A stretch of DNA of 64,000 nt from Neckera pumila (taxonomy: Eukaryota; Streptophyta; Bryopsida; Hypnales; Neckeraceae), in assembly GCA_963969595.1 (NCBI GenBank), contig OZ018410.1, positions 26,168,913 to 26,232,912 on the forward strand. The letters are read 5' to 3'. The position numbers and the translations under genes are program-made. Below, piece by piece: positions 1 to 11,753 of the stretch; the first letter of the stretch is position 1, and each line of letters starts with the position of its first letter. The notes beneath the pieces were generated by a model, which made no database searches, was not told the DNA's origin, and saw nothing but the letters and a program-made list of their open reading frames with translations.

Positions 1-688
1 TATAATTTGCAATGAGAAGGTAACAAACTTTGATTTTGTCCACCTCCCCCATTTTGGCAAATAAGCTTTTGATGAAGTATTATCAATATGACCTTAAATC
101 GTACTTGTGGCATTGTGCTACATTGTTATAAAATAACAAAGCCTTTAGAACTTTTAGATAATGTTTTTTTGTTATTTTTGAAGAAACTTTAAACATGCAA
201 TTATAGAACACTTTAAAGTTTATTCATGCCTTGACTTTATAAAGTCACAAAACTACAAACATTCTAAAAAAAATTATAAATTTCTTCTTGAAAATTTAAG
301 ATTTTAAAATGAGCTTTGTTTGTAGTTTTGACACTATCTACATGCACTTTAACTTAAAGTGGGGAAACCCAAATGTGTCATGTGCCTAAAAGTGCCACTT
401 GAATAGATGTCTTCATTAAGTACATCTCCTACATGAATATATATATCTATTGTTGAAGAAACGGTTTAGAACATCTACCAAATTTTTTTTTGATCCCTCA
501 TAACTTTTGTACATGGTATCCAAATGAAGTAGTATTGAATTCTTCTTTCATTTATCAATTAGAATATAATATTTTTAATTAGTCTAATGATAGAAAATAT
601 TTACAATAAAAAAGTGGTGCTTTGAGGAGTTCCTAAGGTACAACACCTAATTGTGCCCCATTCTAAAATTGACCCTACAAATTCTTGA
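1..688. other. AT-rich gene-free DNA with a dispersed repeat fragment
   Basis: No coding signal is seen. Roughly 380-640 resembles 32,021-32,270: both contain a stretch reading like CATAACTTTTGT, then a run leading to an AAAAAGTGG motif and a TTTGGGG or TTTGAGG end. This suggests two old copies of one dispersed element whose ends I cannot define. Confidence 0.4.
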
Positions 689-692
689 TTAA

Positions 693-1603
693 CCCCTAAA
701 GTTTCATGACTATGTAATCACCAAAACCCCTCCAAAACTGCCATTTCTAATACAACTACCAAATTTTTGGAAAAAAACAATTTTTGACACATATAATTGT
801 AGGATCTTGTAGTATGATATTTTGAAAACATGTGGTAAAAATTTCAAAATATTCCACCGTGTGGATCATAAGATATAAGCATTCAAAGTCTTGAAAACCA
901 TTTTTTCAATTCTGCGAAAAACCGGATAGCTGCACTTTGCAAGCTCACTTTTCAATGAACAAATGCCAATAAAGGTGGTGCTTCTTTTAATTCAGTTTCC
1001 TAAACAAGTTGTCTATATGCTTGAAAAATTTCACATCATTTGGAATTGTACAACATATAGGAAAAAAATAGTAAGTAGAAAGAAGTAGAAAATGATTCAA
1101 AACACTAAATTGTTGAAAATTTAATCATGGAATTTAAAAATGCCAATCCCAACAATTGTAGTGTTGTAATAAACAATCTACATCCTAGGATTTTATTTTT
1201 TTCCAAAAACATTGAAAATTGAGTTAAATAAACGACTTTAAAGTTTTTTTTAGAGTAGACAATCTATAACTGCCCGCAATTCAAAAACCCTCATAACTTT
1301 TGACTCATTGATTGAAATGGAATGGCTCAAAGCTTTTTAAGTATATATAAATGTAGAGAACCAATTTCAAAAAAAATCCCAGAAAAAATGGTTTTTTCTG
1401 ATCTGCTCAAACTCCCCAGTTACAAAAAAAAAGTAACATATTGATTACAACTTTTGACTTGTATTTGAAACTTGATACACTTGAAGATATTCCTTGCCCC
1501 CACCTTCTATTAAAATTTCAGCCTCAAATACGGATATCTCTAGTCACACGTACCTGCCCAAAACTTCTATACGGCCAAAAAACGCATGTTGGTCCTTTAG
1601 GGG
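693..1603 (-). mobile_element. TTAA-flanked MITE, CCCCTAAAG family (copy 1)
   Basis: The element begins CCCCTAAAG and ends CTTTAGGGG, an exact inverted terminal repeat, and both sides carry TTAA (689-692 and 1604-1607). It is 911 bp with no ORF of its own. A TTAA duplication and ends that start with C are the hallmark of piggyBac-type transposons, so I read it as a non-autonomous piggyBac element. Inner sequence (a CATGTGGTAAAAATTTCA stretch near 830) is shared with the copies at 16.7 and 17.6 kb. Orientation is the reverse of the copy at 17,641. Confidence 0.75.
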
Positions 1604-1644
1604 TTAAAATGAATGGCCTTCATTCATAAGAGCCTGAGGTTGCA

Positions 1645-1838
1645 TTGGATACGCCTATTTTCAGCACTATAAAAATTCATATCTTATTCATATAGTGTCC
1701 AAATGTGCATTCTAAAAGAATCTAGAATTTTCTTTTGGCTACCAATAAGACCTCACCAAAAAAATTCAATATAATAATGGAAGCCATGAAGAATTGCTTA
1801 TTTGGATGCATTTAGGTATAAGCTAAATTAAGGTAAGG
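1645..1838 (+). mobile_element. Truncated TA-type MITE (AGGTAACTACACC family)
   Basis: This matches the middle and right part of the elements at 37,042 and 55,668: a TTTTCAGCACT block, a TATTCATATAGTGTCCAAA block, then the AGACCTCACCAAAAAAATTC block. The left end and the clean TTACCT right end are missing, so it is a fragment. Confidence 0.55.
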
Positions 1839-2332
1839 TATCATTAATGCAAAAGCTCAACACTTGTCTCCACATGTTGTCAAGAGAGAATGGAAAGCTG
1901 TGGAGGACAGAATTCAGCCCTAAGATGGACTGAAAGAGAAAAGGCCATGCAACACACAAGAAAAAATTATAAACAAATGAGAGCTCATAAATTTTCAATT
2001 TTCCATACGTAGAAATATGGGAATGAATGTTCCACTTTCAATTAGTGAGGGACACTTTTTGACCCCATATTGCATGCCATTCAAATACAAAAGACTTGTT
2101 TTTGGAATACATCATGGCCCATACACAGTACTATGCCAATGAATTGTTACACCACCTATGAACTAAAATAACAACCTACTAGCTTCCACTTGCAAAAATT
2201 ATAACTAAATCTCAAAACATTCCAAAACATAACATAGTTTTTTTGGTCTCGTCGAGGATTTCATTCTCCTTTCACCGAAAATTCATCCATTGCACCAACG
2301 GATTCCAATTTTGATTCACCTGGTAAACCTTG
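1839..2332. other. Gene-free DNA
   Basis: Nothing recognisable was seen here apart from general AT-rich sequence. Confidence 0.4.
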
Positions 2333-2632
2333 AGGTAGTCTGCTCTAAAAGCACCCATGCTCTGAAAGCAATCATGACACAAAGGTGCATTTTACTTTCT
2401 TCTATGTATCAATAGTGTACATTTCAAGAGATGGTCGTTGTTATTGACCACTGTGTTTCAACTTCAAAGATTTGTAACTAATTCCACAAAGATCCAAAAA
2501 ATATGAAACAACTTGGATTAGATGCCAATTTCAATTTTCTTCCTACCAAAATTTACTGAATTTTTTTCAAGGAGTTTTAGCTTCCCCAAAATGCAATCAG
2601 CTCTGAAAGGTAGCTTTAAGAGCAGACTACCT
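2333..2632 (+). mobile_element. AGGTAG-ended MITE (family E, copy 1)
   Basis: The ends are AGGTAGTCTGCTCT and the inverse AGAGCAGACTACCT, giving a 300 bp element. The inner sequence contains AATATGAAACAACTTGG, which recurs near 6,460, 8,350, 51,330 and 53,790 and defines the family. No ORF is present. The flanks do not give a clear target-site duplication here. Confidence 0.65.
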
Positions 2633-2735
2633 TGTTGTAGTAAATAGACCTTTCTACTATATAACTTCAATTTTCAAGTGCAACAATTTGACCAGAAAAT
2701 CTCTGCACAAATGGTTCAGTCATCCTACACTTAAG

Positions 2736-3041
2736 CATTAGATGAGATTTGGAGGTCTTGGAGGGCTTCGAGTTTCCCTACTGTCTACTGCGTTCCTAGA
2801 CTGCGGGAACGCAGCAGCAGCAGCTAGCTAACGTGGTCAAGCGTCTGCCACGTCATTTTTTGAAAAAAAAAAAAAAAAAAAAAAAAAAATGCTTAAAATG
2901 ATATTTTGGTAAAAAAAAATTTTTTTTTTTTTTTTTTTGAAAAAAATTTTCTGACACACCCATACCGGCATTCACTGAATCTGGGCAAATCAGGGAACAG
3001 GCCTGAAATGGCCCTCCAAGACCTCCAAATATCATCTAATG
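2736..3041 (+). mobile_element. CATTAGATG-ended MITE (family H, copy 1)
   Basis: Inverted ends about 30 bp long start CATTAGATG and pair with CATCTAATG. Next to them is a block with GGGAACGCAGCAGCAGCAGC, then a long A tract (about 2,864-2,889) and a T tract (about 2,918-2,938). A second copy lies at 51,558-51,810 with the same blocks and shorter homopolymers. The ORFs here come from homopolymers and are not genes. Confidence 0.75.
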
Positions 3042-3846
3042 TTAAAGTTTACATAGACATAGATTGGCAACTGGATGACAAAATGGAACTTTCTCTGTCA
3101 AAGGAATTCATTAAATGTCCGTCTGGACTCATGATGATTCATGCGCTCTTTTTCTTATTTTTTTTTAACAACAATTAAGGAGAAGGCAATGCCCAAGAAG
3201 GAGAAGATTTTGTGAAAAAAGAAGCGTTGGTCGACAAGGAAGGCGGAGCCCAATGAGGAGGTGCTTATTTTTCACAAAACCGGTTGTTGAGTCTTCAACA
3301 CTCACGTGGCACCGTCCCAGTGGCAACCCATCACCATTGCCATTACAAGTTGTAACTCATAACCTTCTCTCTTTTCAACTTGCTTCCTACACCCTTGGAT
3401 CATGAAGATCAAAGGTTGTGATTGAAAAGTGAACAACCAGTTATGTCCGATAACCTACTCGCCACTACCGCGGCTCGTCGGTTATCTAATACAAAATCCT
3501 TGACGACAAGCGGCATTGTCTAGCGTAAACTGTAGGGGGAAATCCTTTGTAGGATGAATAGAACCTGATGATTGGATGAATAATCCGAAATGCTTGATTA
3601 TGCAGGTAAAATTGTGTAATTGAGCAAGAAATTGTAAGGTAACTACACCTACAATGGACCGCACCTAAAAACAACCCCTATTTCTAAAGTGAAAATGAAC
3701 ACAAAGGGTACCTAAAACAGTGCACATTACAAGGACAATTGTCAAGTGAAGTTAAGGCCCATTTTGAGTTGTGTGCAATTTTATTAATAGCACTATAGAG
3801 GTGGCAACCATACAAGTGGTCCATTTTGGGTTTACTTGTTGTTGAT
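3042..3846. other. Gene-free DNA
   Basis: Apart from an isolated AGGTAACTACACC end-like motif near 3,637 with no partner found, no feature can be supported. The short ORFs on the minus strand overlap one another in different frames and show no protein-like composition. Confidence 0.4.
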
Positions 3847-3850
3847 TTAA

Positions 3851-4750
3851 CTCCTAAAGAATCGGCATGCGTTTTCTGGCTATATAGAAATTTTGGGCAG
3901 GTACGTATGACTAGAGATTTTGATATTTTAGGCTGAAATATTAATGTAAGCTGGGCGCAAGGAGTATCTTTCATATGCACTAAATTTCATGACATTTGGA
4001 AATGTGAGTCAAAAGCTATGGTCTAATATGTTACTTTTTTTCCGTAACTGGGCAGTTTGGACTTTGGACAGATAAGAAAAAATCACTTTTTTTCGAAAAC
4101 AAAAATTTGAAATTGATTTTCTAGAGCTATATATAAATAAATAAAAAGCTTTGAATCATCCCATTTTTATCAATGAGTCAAAAGTTATGAAGATTTTTAG
4201 TTTGTGGGCAGTTATGGATTTTCTACTCTAAAATAAACTTTGAAGTCCTTTGTCTTACTCAATTTTCAATATTTTTTGAAAAAATAAAATCCGATGATGT
4301 AGATTGTTTATTACAACATTGCAACCATTGGGATTGGCATTTTTCAATTCTATAATTAAATTCTTGACGATTTAGTATTTTGAATCATTCTCTACTATGA
4401 TCTACTTACTATTTTTTTTTCCTATATATTGGACAATTCCAAATGAAGTGAAAATTTCAAGCATGTAGCCAACTTGTCTATGAAAAATAATCCAAAGAAG
4501 CACAATCCTTTTGAACATTTTTTCATCAAAAAGTGAGCTTGTGGAGTTCAGCTACCCTGTTTTTGTAGGGCCAAAAAAAATGATTTTAGGAAATTTGAAT
4601 ACTTATATCTTGCAATCCCCGCAGTGGAAATTTCTGAAATTTTTACCACATGTTTTTAAATTAGCATACTACAATTTGCTATGGTTACATATTTCAAAAA
4701 AAAATTATTTCAAAAATTGGGTACTTTCTCCATGTGCATCAAATCTATTT
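3851..4750 (+). mobile_element. TTAA-flanked MITE, CCCCTAAAG family (decayed copy 3)
   Basis: TTAA at 3,847-3,850 is followed by CTCCTAAAG. The next bases match the left part of the 17,641 copy (GGCATGCGTTTTCTGGC, then GAAATTTTGGGCAGGTA). The right part around 4,620-4,680 matches the inner block TTTTTACCACATG of copy 1. The right end has lost its inverted repeat, so the end position is approximate. Confidence 0.6.
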
Positions 4751-5900
4751 TGGCATGACCTGTATGTCACTTTTAGCACCCTACACCTTGCATCTTTGAA
4801 AATTTGTAACTAATTCACAATGCATCTAAAGATTATGGAACCACTTGCATTCTGGTTCACAGTCCTTCACCTATATACAAAAATTGTTGTTCAATTTCTA
4901 TAGCATATTGGTCATACCACATAGCTTAACTGTGTGAATTTAGGTGTGGTTACCTTAGTCATTGCACAAAATCTGCCCACAAATGAACAAACGGTTCCTA
5001 CTAGTGGTTTATGTTGGTCAGATATTTAACAATGATAGTGATATGGAAACATAAATCATCCCATTCCATTGTTGTATTGAAGTGTGTGTGCAACAAGACT
5101 CATTTTTGTGGTAAATGTGATTCTTAACCCGATAAGGACGGGACGGCCTAAAGTGCTTGATGGATGATAAAGAATCCTTCCATGTGAGATAGAAGTTCAA
5201 ATGTTCATCTTTAGAATTTGGTGTAAAAGGGGAGTTCTTGCACAATAGTTTTACCTCCAACAAGTGTTCTTTTCTTTTTTTTAAAGAAAATGATTCATGT
5301 AGTAACAAAAAGGATGATTTTTATGGTGACTTGCTTGACTTTCTAAAGTTAAATTTGGCAAACTTCAAAAATCAAGAAAATGTAACAAATTAATCCAGTA
5401 AAGATGATAAGGACTAAAATTTTCTAACTTGAATAACTGCTTGAAGAAATTTCCTAATGAAGAATTCATCTATTCATCTTGGAATTTGATCATTCTTGGC
5501 TCACTTCTTGACTACCTTGGTCATGCCTTTCCATAATTAAAAAGTTTCACAATACCTAGTAGTAACCATAATAGTACCGTTCATCTAAAGATCATCATCA
5601 ATGAAGAGTCTATTAGAAACCTTTTTGAAACCTTTTTTTAATTTTAAAAAAACAACTATAAGTTAACAAAGTTAACAAAGTTCTATAAAATTGTAACTTT
5701 TGTATAGTTAAAACGCTTAAAAAGTGACTAAAATTTTTGATCATATGAAATTCATGTGAAAGTTGCATACAATGCAATAGCACCATGAAAGTCACATGAA
5801 TGTCATATGACAATGACAAGGAGCTTTTTTGAGACCTGGTACCTAATATTAAGATGGAACCTTATGTTTTTGTGAAGCAACATTAGAGATTGTACCTCTT
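4751..5900. other. Gene-free DNA
   Basis: Around 4,790-4,900 there is weak resemblance to the inner part of family E (AACTAATTC, then ACCACTTG). Otherwise no coding or structural signal was recognised. Confidence 0.35.
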
Positions 5901-5901
5901 A

Positions 5902-5989
5902 CATATTCCCTTTGTCTCAAAATAAAGCCATGATTTCTAATGGAAAATGTTGGGAGCACCACCAATTTATTTTGAGACAGAGAGAGTAC
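5902..5989. mobile_element. Short Stowaway-like MITE
   Basis: Two inverted ends face each other. The left reads ATTCCCTTTGTCTCAAAATA and the right reads TATTTTGAGACAGAGAGAGT. The consensus CTCCCTCYGTCTCAAAATAA is typical of plant Stowaway (Tc1/mariner) MITEs. It is about 88 bp long. The TA duplication is not clean, probably because of decay. Confidence 0.6.
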
Positions 5990-6277
5990 CGCAATTTGAG
6001 AAAACATTGAAATAGTCAAAGTTCTTGTAGGCAACCAATATTCGTTTGGTAGCCCTCTACAACTATACTGAACAATATTCAGGATATTTTTTGAGTTTTA
6101 CTAGTCCATCTCCTTTTATTCCCATATTGAGCTAGTTTTCCAAGAACCAAGTCTAGTTCTTTTCTGTTTTTTACTCTAAATAGAAATTTTATAGACTTTT
6201 TCACGGTTTTTTGCCAATGTTTTCAAATTGCAAACAATGTTGTTGCTTTCCCAATTCCACTTGCTAATATTGAACTA

Positions 6278-6601
6278 AGGTAGAAGGCTCAAAAATAGTT
6301 TGGGCATTTTGAACCGTACATGATACAGAGGTACATTTTGCTTTCTCCAATTAACCAAAATGTACAAATGGTGTACATTCTAGGAGGTAGTTGCTTTTAG
6401 AGCCCTATGGCATTTCAACTTCAAAATTTCATGACTACTTCCAGAAAGCTCCAAAAAATATAAAACAACTTGGGCCACATGCCATTTTGTCTTGTCTTTT
6501 AAGGAAAATTTACTGAAAAATATTTCAAGATGTTTTACCTCCCCAAAATTCAGTTTCAACGCTTACATTACATTCAGTAGCCTTCAGAGAGGCTGCCTTC
6601 C
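6278..6601 (+). mobile_element. AGGTAG-ended MITE (family E, copy 2)
   Basis: It starts AGGTAGAAGG after a TA. It shares the inner blocks GTACATTTTGCTTTCT, AATATAAAACAACTTGG and ACCTCCCCAAAAT with the copy at 2,333. The right end is diverged (GAGGCTGCCTTCCC), so the border is approximate. Confidence 0.55.
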
Positions 6602-6807
6602 CTCTCTGGAGTCCTCATCCACGAAATTCATCCTTAGATAATTAATGTAAGCTTGAGTACCAGAATAGTGCTAATATAGTATAATATGTTCCATTTTCTT
6701 TTGTTAACTTTAGGACCAGACATACTAATCAACAAATGTATCTAGAAAAAGATGTTGGTAAAGAAACCAATGTGTATGCATTACAACAATTTGCAATCAA
6801 TAACATA

Positions 6808-7440
6808 TTTTGTGTTTCCAAGTGAAAAAACAACTCTATATATACCCATGGGGTGTTAGAAGGTAGAACAACCCATGTGGGATAAATAAACTAGAATTTG
6901 TAGTTCTCAAGCACATAGTTAAGTCAAAAACAAAGAAATGTATTAAAAATAGAATTTCAGACCTCATTTATGCATAGTAAAATAACTTTTTTCAAAAAAA
7001 TTTGAACTAAAAAAAGTTGGTAAATGAAGATAAGTTTCACGTCCAAAAATCCGTTTGGAATTTTGAATCTCCAATCAAAAGTTATGAATAAATTTGAGAG
7101 AGGATTTTTTAAAACGTTAAAGAAAATGTTCATTCCAATCCCTCTCTCAAATTTGTTCATAACTTTTGATTGGAGAGTCAAAATGCCAAACGGATTTTTG
7201 GAAGTGAAACTTATCTTAATTTAACAACTTTTTTTAGTTCAAATTTTTTTTTTAAAGTTATTTTACTATGCATAAATGAGGTCTGAAATTCTACTTTTAA
7301 CACATTTCTTTGTTTTTGACTTAACTATGTGCTTGAGAACTACAAATTCTAGTTTATTTATCCCACATGGGTTGTTCTACCTCCTACCACCCCATGGGTA
7401 TATGAAAAGCTTCTCTTGTCCCTTGAAAACACAAAACATG
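6808..7440. repeat. Long fold-back (inverted repeat) of about 630 bp
   Basis: The two halves are near-perfect reverse complements. The left arm runs from about 6,808 through TATACCCATGGGG (6,841) to the centre near 7,120. The right arm mirrors it to CCCCATGGGTATA (about 7,390-7,405), with weaker pairing outwards. Arms are close to 280 bp with a loop of about 40 bp. ORFs on both strands at 6,957-7,224 mirror each other because of the symmetry. It could be a fold-back transposon, or a young inverted duplication able to make hairpin RNA. Confidence 0.85.
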
Positions 7441-7592
7441 AATGACAATCACATCCAAGTGATGTAATTCAAGCATTGAGATAATTGATCTCTATAAATT
7501 GATTGCCATTTTGAATAAGTTTGCTATTTTATTTATAGTTCTATTCAAAGGCTAATTTGCCATTGACCCCAATGTACAGTTGCGATCTTGTA

Positions 7593-8030
7593 AGGTAAAT
7601 GACCCCATTGCGGTCAAATGACCCATGATGGACACCTAATGACCCCATTGTGGTTTTTTAGACCACAATCAATGCCTTACATGGTAGTTATGGAGTAATT
7701 AGTGACCTCAATAGGTACTTCCAACTTTTCAGTGTAAAATTCTTTATAAGAATTGACTTTTTAGGTCTTCCATGTTTGAAAATGTTGTGACTACATTGGG
7801 TAGGAAGATGACCATATTGGATTCAGATTTTGTTGGTCATGAAGTAGCCTACAGACTCCTATGGGCTAATCACTTCAAAAATTCAGAACTAATTCATACT
7901 TAGTCCAAAAAATATAATTTCAAATGCCCTCACTATCTCACACTTATCTTTGTGTGGGAAAAGTTTGAAAAATTTCAACAATGGCATGTAGGCACACTCC
8001 TAATTCTGACCGCAATGGGGTCTTTTACCT
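7593..8030 (+). mobile_element. TA-flanked MITE, AGGTAAA/CCCATTG family (family A, copy 1)
   Basis: The ends are AGGTAAATGACCCCATTG and the inverse CAATGGGGTCTTTTACCT, with TA on both sides (7,591-7,592 and 8,031-8,032). It is 438 bp, almost the same length as the copies at 8,946 and 42,571. A TA duplication suggests a Tc1/mariner-type transposase acting in trans. No ORF is present. Confidence 0.85.
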
Positions 8031-8103
8031 TAACTGACCCAGGAACCCAGCTGAGTTCTAACAAATTTCGCCAAGTGTCCTTGTAGTTACTGATTTGGTG
8101 TAG

Positions 8104-8152
8104 AATATACCACACCATTTCATCCCTTGGATGAAATGATGTGGTATATTCC
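8104..8152. repeat. Short imperfect hairpin
   Basis: GAATATACCACACCATTTCA is followed within 8 bases by TGAAATGATGTGGTATATTC, giving a stem of about 20 bp. Confidence 0.6.
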
Positions 8153-8235
8153 ACATCATTCCGTCTGGGGAAGGCAGTAGCAGTGATTGCTATTGAATGT
8201 TATGTATATGATTGCTTTATGGACCTTCTACCTTA

Positions 8236-8645
8236 AGGTAGTGGATTGTTGAAGCGACCTTTTAAGGACTGATCTGCCTTTTTCACAGGATTCCATGAAC
8301 AGAATGATTTTTAGCTCATTTTTCAGAGAAAGAAAAATAGATGTAGAACACAACTTAAGTGGTTTCGTATTTTTCCAAGCATTTTGGAATTACTTATGAA
8401 TTTTCAAAGATTTCAGTCATAGGCACCTATTTGTGACCCATAGGTGTCCCAAAATCTGTCCCTTGTGATTTGTAAAGAGTTGTGCGGAAATCAAAGACAA
8501 TGATTGGCTCTTGGAATAAAAAAAACAGTTTTTCTTCAATTTGTTAATAGACAAAAGAAGTTCATTTAAGGACTGTCTCCCATCCATTCTACCCCTACCT
8601 ATAGGGCGGTCTCAAGAAGCGGGTCGCAATTACAGCCCCCTACCT
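8236..8645 (+). mobile_element. AGGTAG-ended MITE (family E, copy 3)
   Basis: It begins AGGTAGTGGATTG after TA (8,234-8,235) and ends CCCCCTACCT before TA (8,646-8,647), so the duplication is intact. The inner part aligns with the 53,667 copy (GACCTTTTAAGGACTGAT and TTTAGCTCATTTTT blocks). It is about 100 bp longer than the other copies, probably by insertion near 8,480-8,570. Confidence 0.65.
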
Positions 8646-8945
8646 TAGTTGCCGTTTTTTCTTGAACACTGCGTAGTGCTCAGTGCTTATTTGTCAGGCC
8701 TCACCATCTGTCACATTTTAACCCGCTAAAACGTCAAACTTATTATCATAGAAACAAGCTTTACAAACGTTAAAATTCAACTTCATAGTTTTAGTAGATG
8801 AAGGCATGTTGATAGCCATTTCAATAACTCAAAAGCATTCAAGCTAGTAATTCGTTTTGGGTTCTTGAAAGTCAAAACAATAGTCTCTGAAATTGAGCTA
8901 GAAGATTGAACACACCCTATCCCAGTGGAATTTAGTGGGAAATTA

Positions 8946-9383
8946 AGGTAAAAGACCCCCTTGCGGGCAGATGGCCCATGATGGACACTAATGCCCCCAT
9001 TGTGGTTTCTCATACCACAATCAATGCCTTACATGGTAGTTATGGAGTAATTAGCGACCTCAATAGGTACTTCCAACTTTTCAGTGTAAATTTTTTTGTA
9101 AAAATTGATTTTTTAGGTCTTCTATGTTTGAAAATGTTGTAACTACATTGGGAGGAAGTTACCATATTGGATTCACATTTTGTTGGTAATGAAGTAGCCT
9201 ACATACCTCTATGGGCTGATCACTTCAAAAATTCAGAACTAATTCATACTTGGTCCAAAAAATATAATTTCAAATGTCTTCACTGTCTCTTACACTTATC
9301 TTCGTGTGGAAAAAATTTTGAGAAATTTCAGTAATGGCCTGAGGGCACACTCCTAACTCTGACCGCAATGGGATCTTTTACCT
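8946..9383 (+). mobile_element. TA-flanked MITE (family A, copy 2)
   Basis: It is 438 bp, with ends AGGTAAAAGACCCCC and GGGATCTTTTACCT and TA at 8,944-8,945 and 9,384-9,385. The inner sequence tracks copy 1 almost base for base (GTGGTTT, CTTACATGGTAGTTATGGAG, CAACTTTTCAGTGTAAA). The two copies are only about 900 bp apart and in the same orientation. Confidence 0.85.
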
Positions 9384-9389
9384 TAGTTG

Positions 9390-9424
9390 AAGTACCACGG
9401 ATTTATTTTGAGATAAAGGGGGTA
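9390..9424. mobile_element. Half of a Stowaway-like MITE
   Basis: ACGGATTTATTTTGAGATAA followed by AGGGGGTA matches one end of the Stowaway consensus. No partner end is found nearby. Confidence 0.4.
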
Positions 9425-10439
9425 TGAAAGATTGAGGTGTCTCACCTTGTTTTTGCTTACCTCAAAAGGTGACATACACAACAATGTTTGAAGAGAATTG
9501 TCAGTTAGTTCATTGTTAGCTAGTGGAATTGGAAAAAAACCCAATAGCATTTGCAATTTGAAAACATTAATGAAAAAATAAAAATGAATTCTATTTAGAA
9601 TTACAAAAAATAGAGAAAAAAGCCCAAGTTCAATGCTTGAAAAAATAGTTCATCATAGGAATTAAAGAAAAATAGCTAGTAAAAATATCAATCATTGATA
9701 TACTATTGAATCAATAGAATTAATTGTAAAATATGTGCAATGAGGGATCATGAGTTGGAGTTTTAGAAAATTATGGGATAAAACTCCTTGGAGCACCAAA
9801 ATTGGAATTAGATGAAGTTTGGTACTATATTTCTTTTGTATTGTTCTTAGCTAAACCTTCTCTTGACATGTCCTTCTACAAACTGGGATTCACTTCATGA
9901 TTAACTCTAATATTATGGCCTTTTTTCCATTTGAATGAGTCATTAAAATTGCAGTGTAGAATCTTCAATGAACATCATTATCTTTGATTCAATGAAGCTC
10001 TTTACAACAAGAGCACTAGAGTAAACCGGCCGTTTATTGCACATATACAAAAACCGGACAACAACCGTTGCCATTTACCAAACATGAACCACATGATTTA
10101 ACTACCAATTCAATTGTGATGGGAACCAAAAAAAATTATCACTGCTCAATCCTATGTGGTGAAGGGTTGCAAGGAATTTTTAACTAGTTTTTAGCTTCAC
10201 CGCCTTTAAATTGTAATAAAATTTGTAGAAAGAAACCTTTTTGCATTTTGTTTTTCAAAGGTGAATTTTAACATGACATTTAACAATCACACCAAATTTC
10301 AACACATGCAGGTCTCTCTATTTATATAAGGTAGAGCAACCCATAACCGACCGAATAAAGAATTCCAACATGATCTAGAGTAGTGAAGGCAAAAAAACAA
10401 ATATTTTTCAGAGGTACGTCAATAGAAATGACAAGGATT
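9425..10439. other. Gene-free DNA
   Basis: AT-rich sequence without recognised features. Confidence 0.35.
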
Positions 10440-10665
10440 GCAATAATTTGGTAATTTTATCGCTTGAATTGAAATTATTATTAATATTGGGAGGCAAAGA
10501 GTGCTCTAGACCCATGGCCAACCTCTAGACTCTTCTAATTCTGATCATTCAATAACTTTTTTCCTAATCCTTATTTTCTACTTTCTTTCTCACAACTTGG
10601 CACATGTTTCATGTATTTATTAGTTCCAACCTTGAAAAGAAAAGAAAAAAACATTCTAAGCTTGG
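10440..10665 (+). repeat. Dispersed repeat shared with 32,640-32,865 (family L)
   Basis: Both copies run through TCTAGA, a TTCTGATCATTCAA block, then CTACTTTCTTNCTCAC and CCAACYTTGAAAAG in the same order and spacing. The element ends are not visible. An ORF starting at 10,611 overlaps the repeat and is not supported as a gene. Confidence 0.6.
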
Positions 10666-11240
10666 TCAAAAATACGTGCATCTATAGGTCGAGAATGGAT
10701 CACTGGTCGAGAATGAGTGGCTCTACCTTAGAGAAGGGTTTGAATTTTGTCTATGCGATGATTAGAATTCTACCGAACTCTTTTTCCAATAGTGCAGGAA
10801 GACAGGCTATCCCCAAAATTCATTGTCCCTCCAATCTATCAATTCCCCTTTCGACCGCTTTATACCAATGCATCCAAATGATAAGAAGTGTCATACCATC
10901 AACACTCTGACTCTCTAGTGGGCTTTTAAATCTGTTCCCCAAGCAAACAGACAGAAAACTTACAACCCATGATTGTACGGACTGAGGTCTTGCGACGATT
11001 GGTTCCTCTCACTCGCACTGTTCCATCCATCTAAGGTAACTACAGTCCCAGACTAATATCTCAACATTCTACACTATATCAATATCTGAGTTACCGTGTA
11101 GAAGGACGCAGAGATGTGGGGAAACATGTGTGCTACATGGGTTGGTACATTGATTCATGGCTTGGGATCAGATAATGGTTTAGGATTCCATCTCCACAAG
11201 CCATGAGTCATGAGGTAACATGAGGTAACTTCTTTGGGAT
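10666..11240. other. Gene-free DNA
   Basis: The 99-codon ORF that runs to 10,910 has no recognisable motif. An AGGTAACTACAG motif near 11,035 resembles the end of family C but has no matching right end. Confidence 0.35.
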
Positions 11241-11466
11241 AAGGTAACCTAATTGTCAAGGCAACCCAATTGCACTATTTAGTGTACACAAAATAGTGAA
11301 ATTAGGTTGCCCCACACTAATTTCTTGACAATGCACACTATAGAAATATTCATTGCTTTGTACAATGACGCATTCAATTCAGAGCCATGTGTATCTAGTA
11401 TAGATTTGTGCACCAGTTTAAGGCTTGGTTTAGAGAGTGGCATGCGCCTCCATGTGGAACAAATTG
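11241..11466 (+). mobile_element. Two joined family B MITE fragments sharing one TA
   Basis: The right end of one copy (about 11,241-11,282, ending CACTATTTAGTG) is followed directly by TA and by the left end of another copy (CACAAAATAGTGAAATTAGG). The second copy then runs parallel to the intact element at 28,051 and stops at CATGTGGAACAA near 11,463. This head-to-tail joint at one TA means one element landed next to, or at the edge of, another. Confidence 0.65.
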
Positions 11467-11751
11467 TACACCTAAAATTGCACACTTCCTAAAATCACAC
11501 AGTGGATATTCTTGCCTAAAATGTACTCCCACTATTCATATGATTCTATGATTGCTTTTGGATACACCAATTCTCAGTAATTTGGAAATCCATAGTTTAT
11601 TCACACAATGTCCAAATAATGTATTCTAAGAGAATCTAAAATCCTCTTTTGACTACCAATAGGACCCCACAAAAAAAAATTCAATATAATAGTGAAAACC
11701 ATGCTAAATCACACTGAATTGCTTAATTGTGCGATTTAAGGTCAATTACCT
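11467..11751 (+). mobile_element. AGGTAACTACACC-family MITE with lost left tip (family C)
   Basis: It begins inside the family at ACACCTAAAATTGCACAC and ends TTACCT before TA (11,752-11,753). The inner blocks TTCTTGCCTAAAATGTACTC and TTCACACAATGTCCAAA match the copies at 37,042 (reverse) and 55,668 (direct). The missing left tip abuts the truncated family B element. Confidence 0.7.
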
Positions 11752-11753
11752 TA

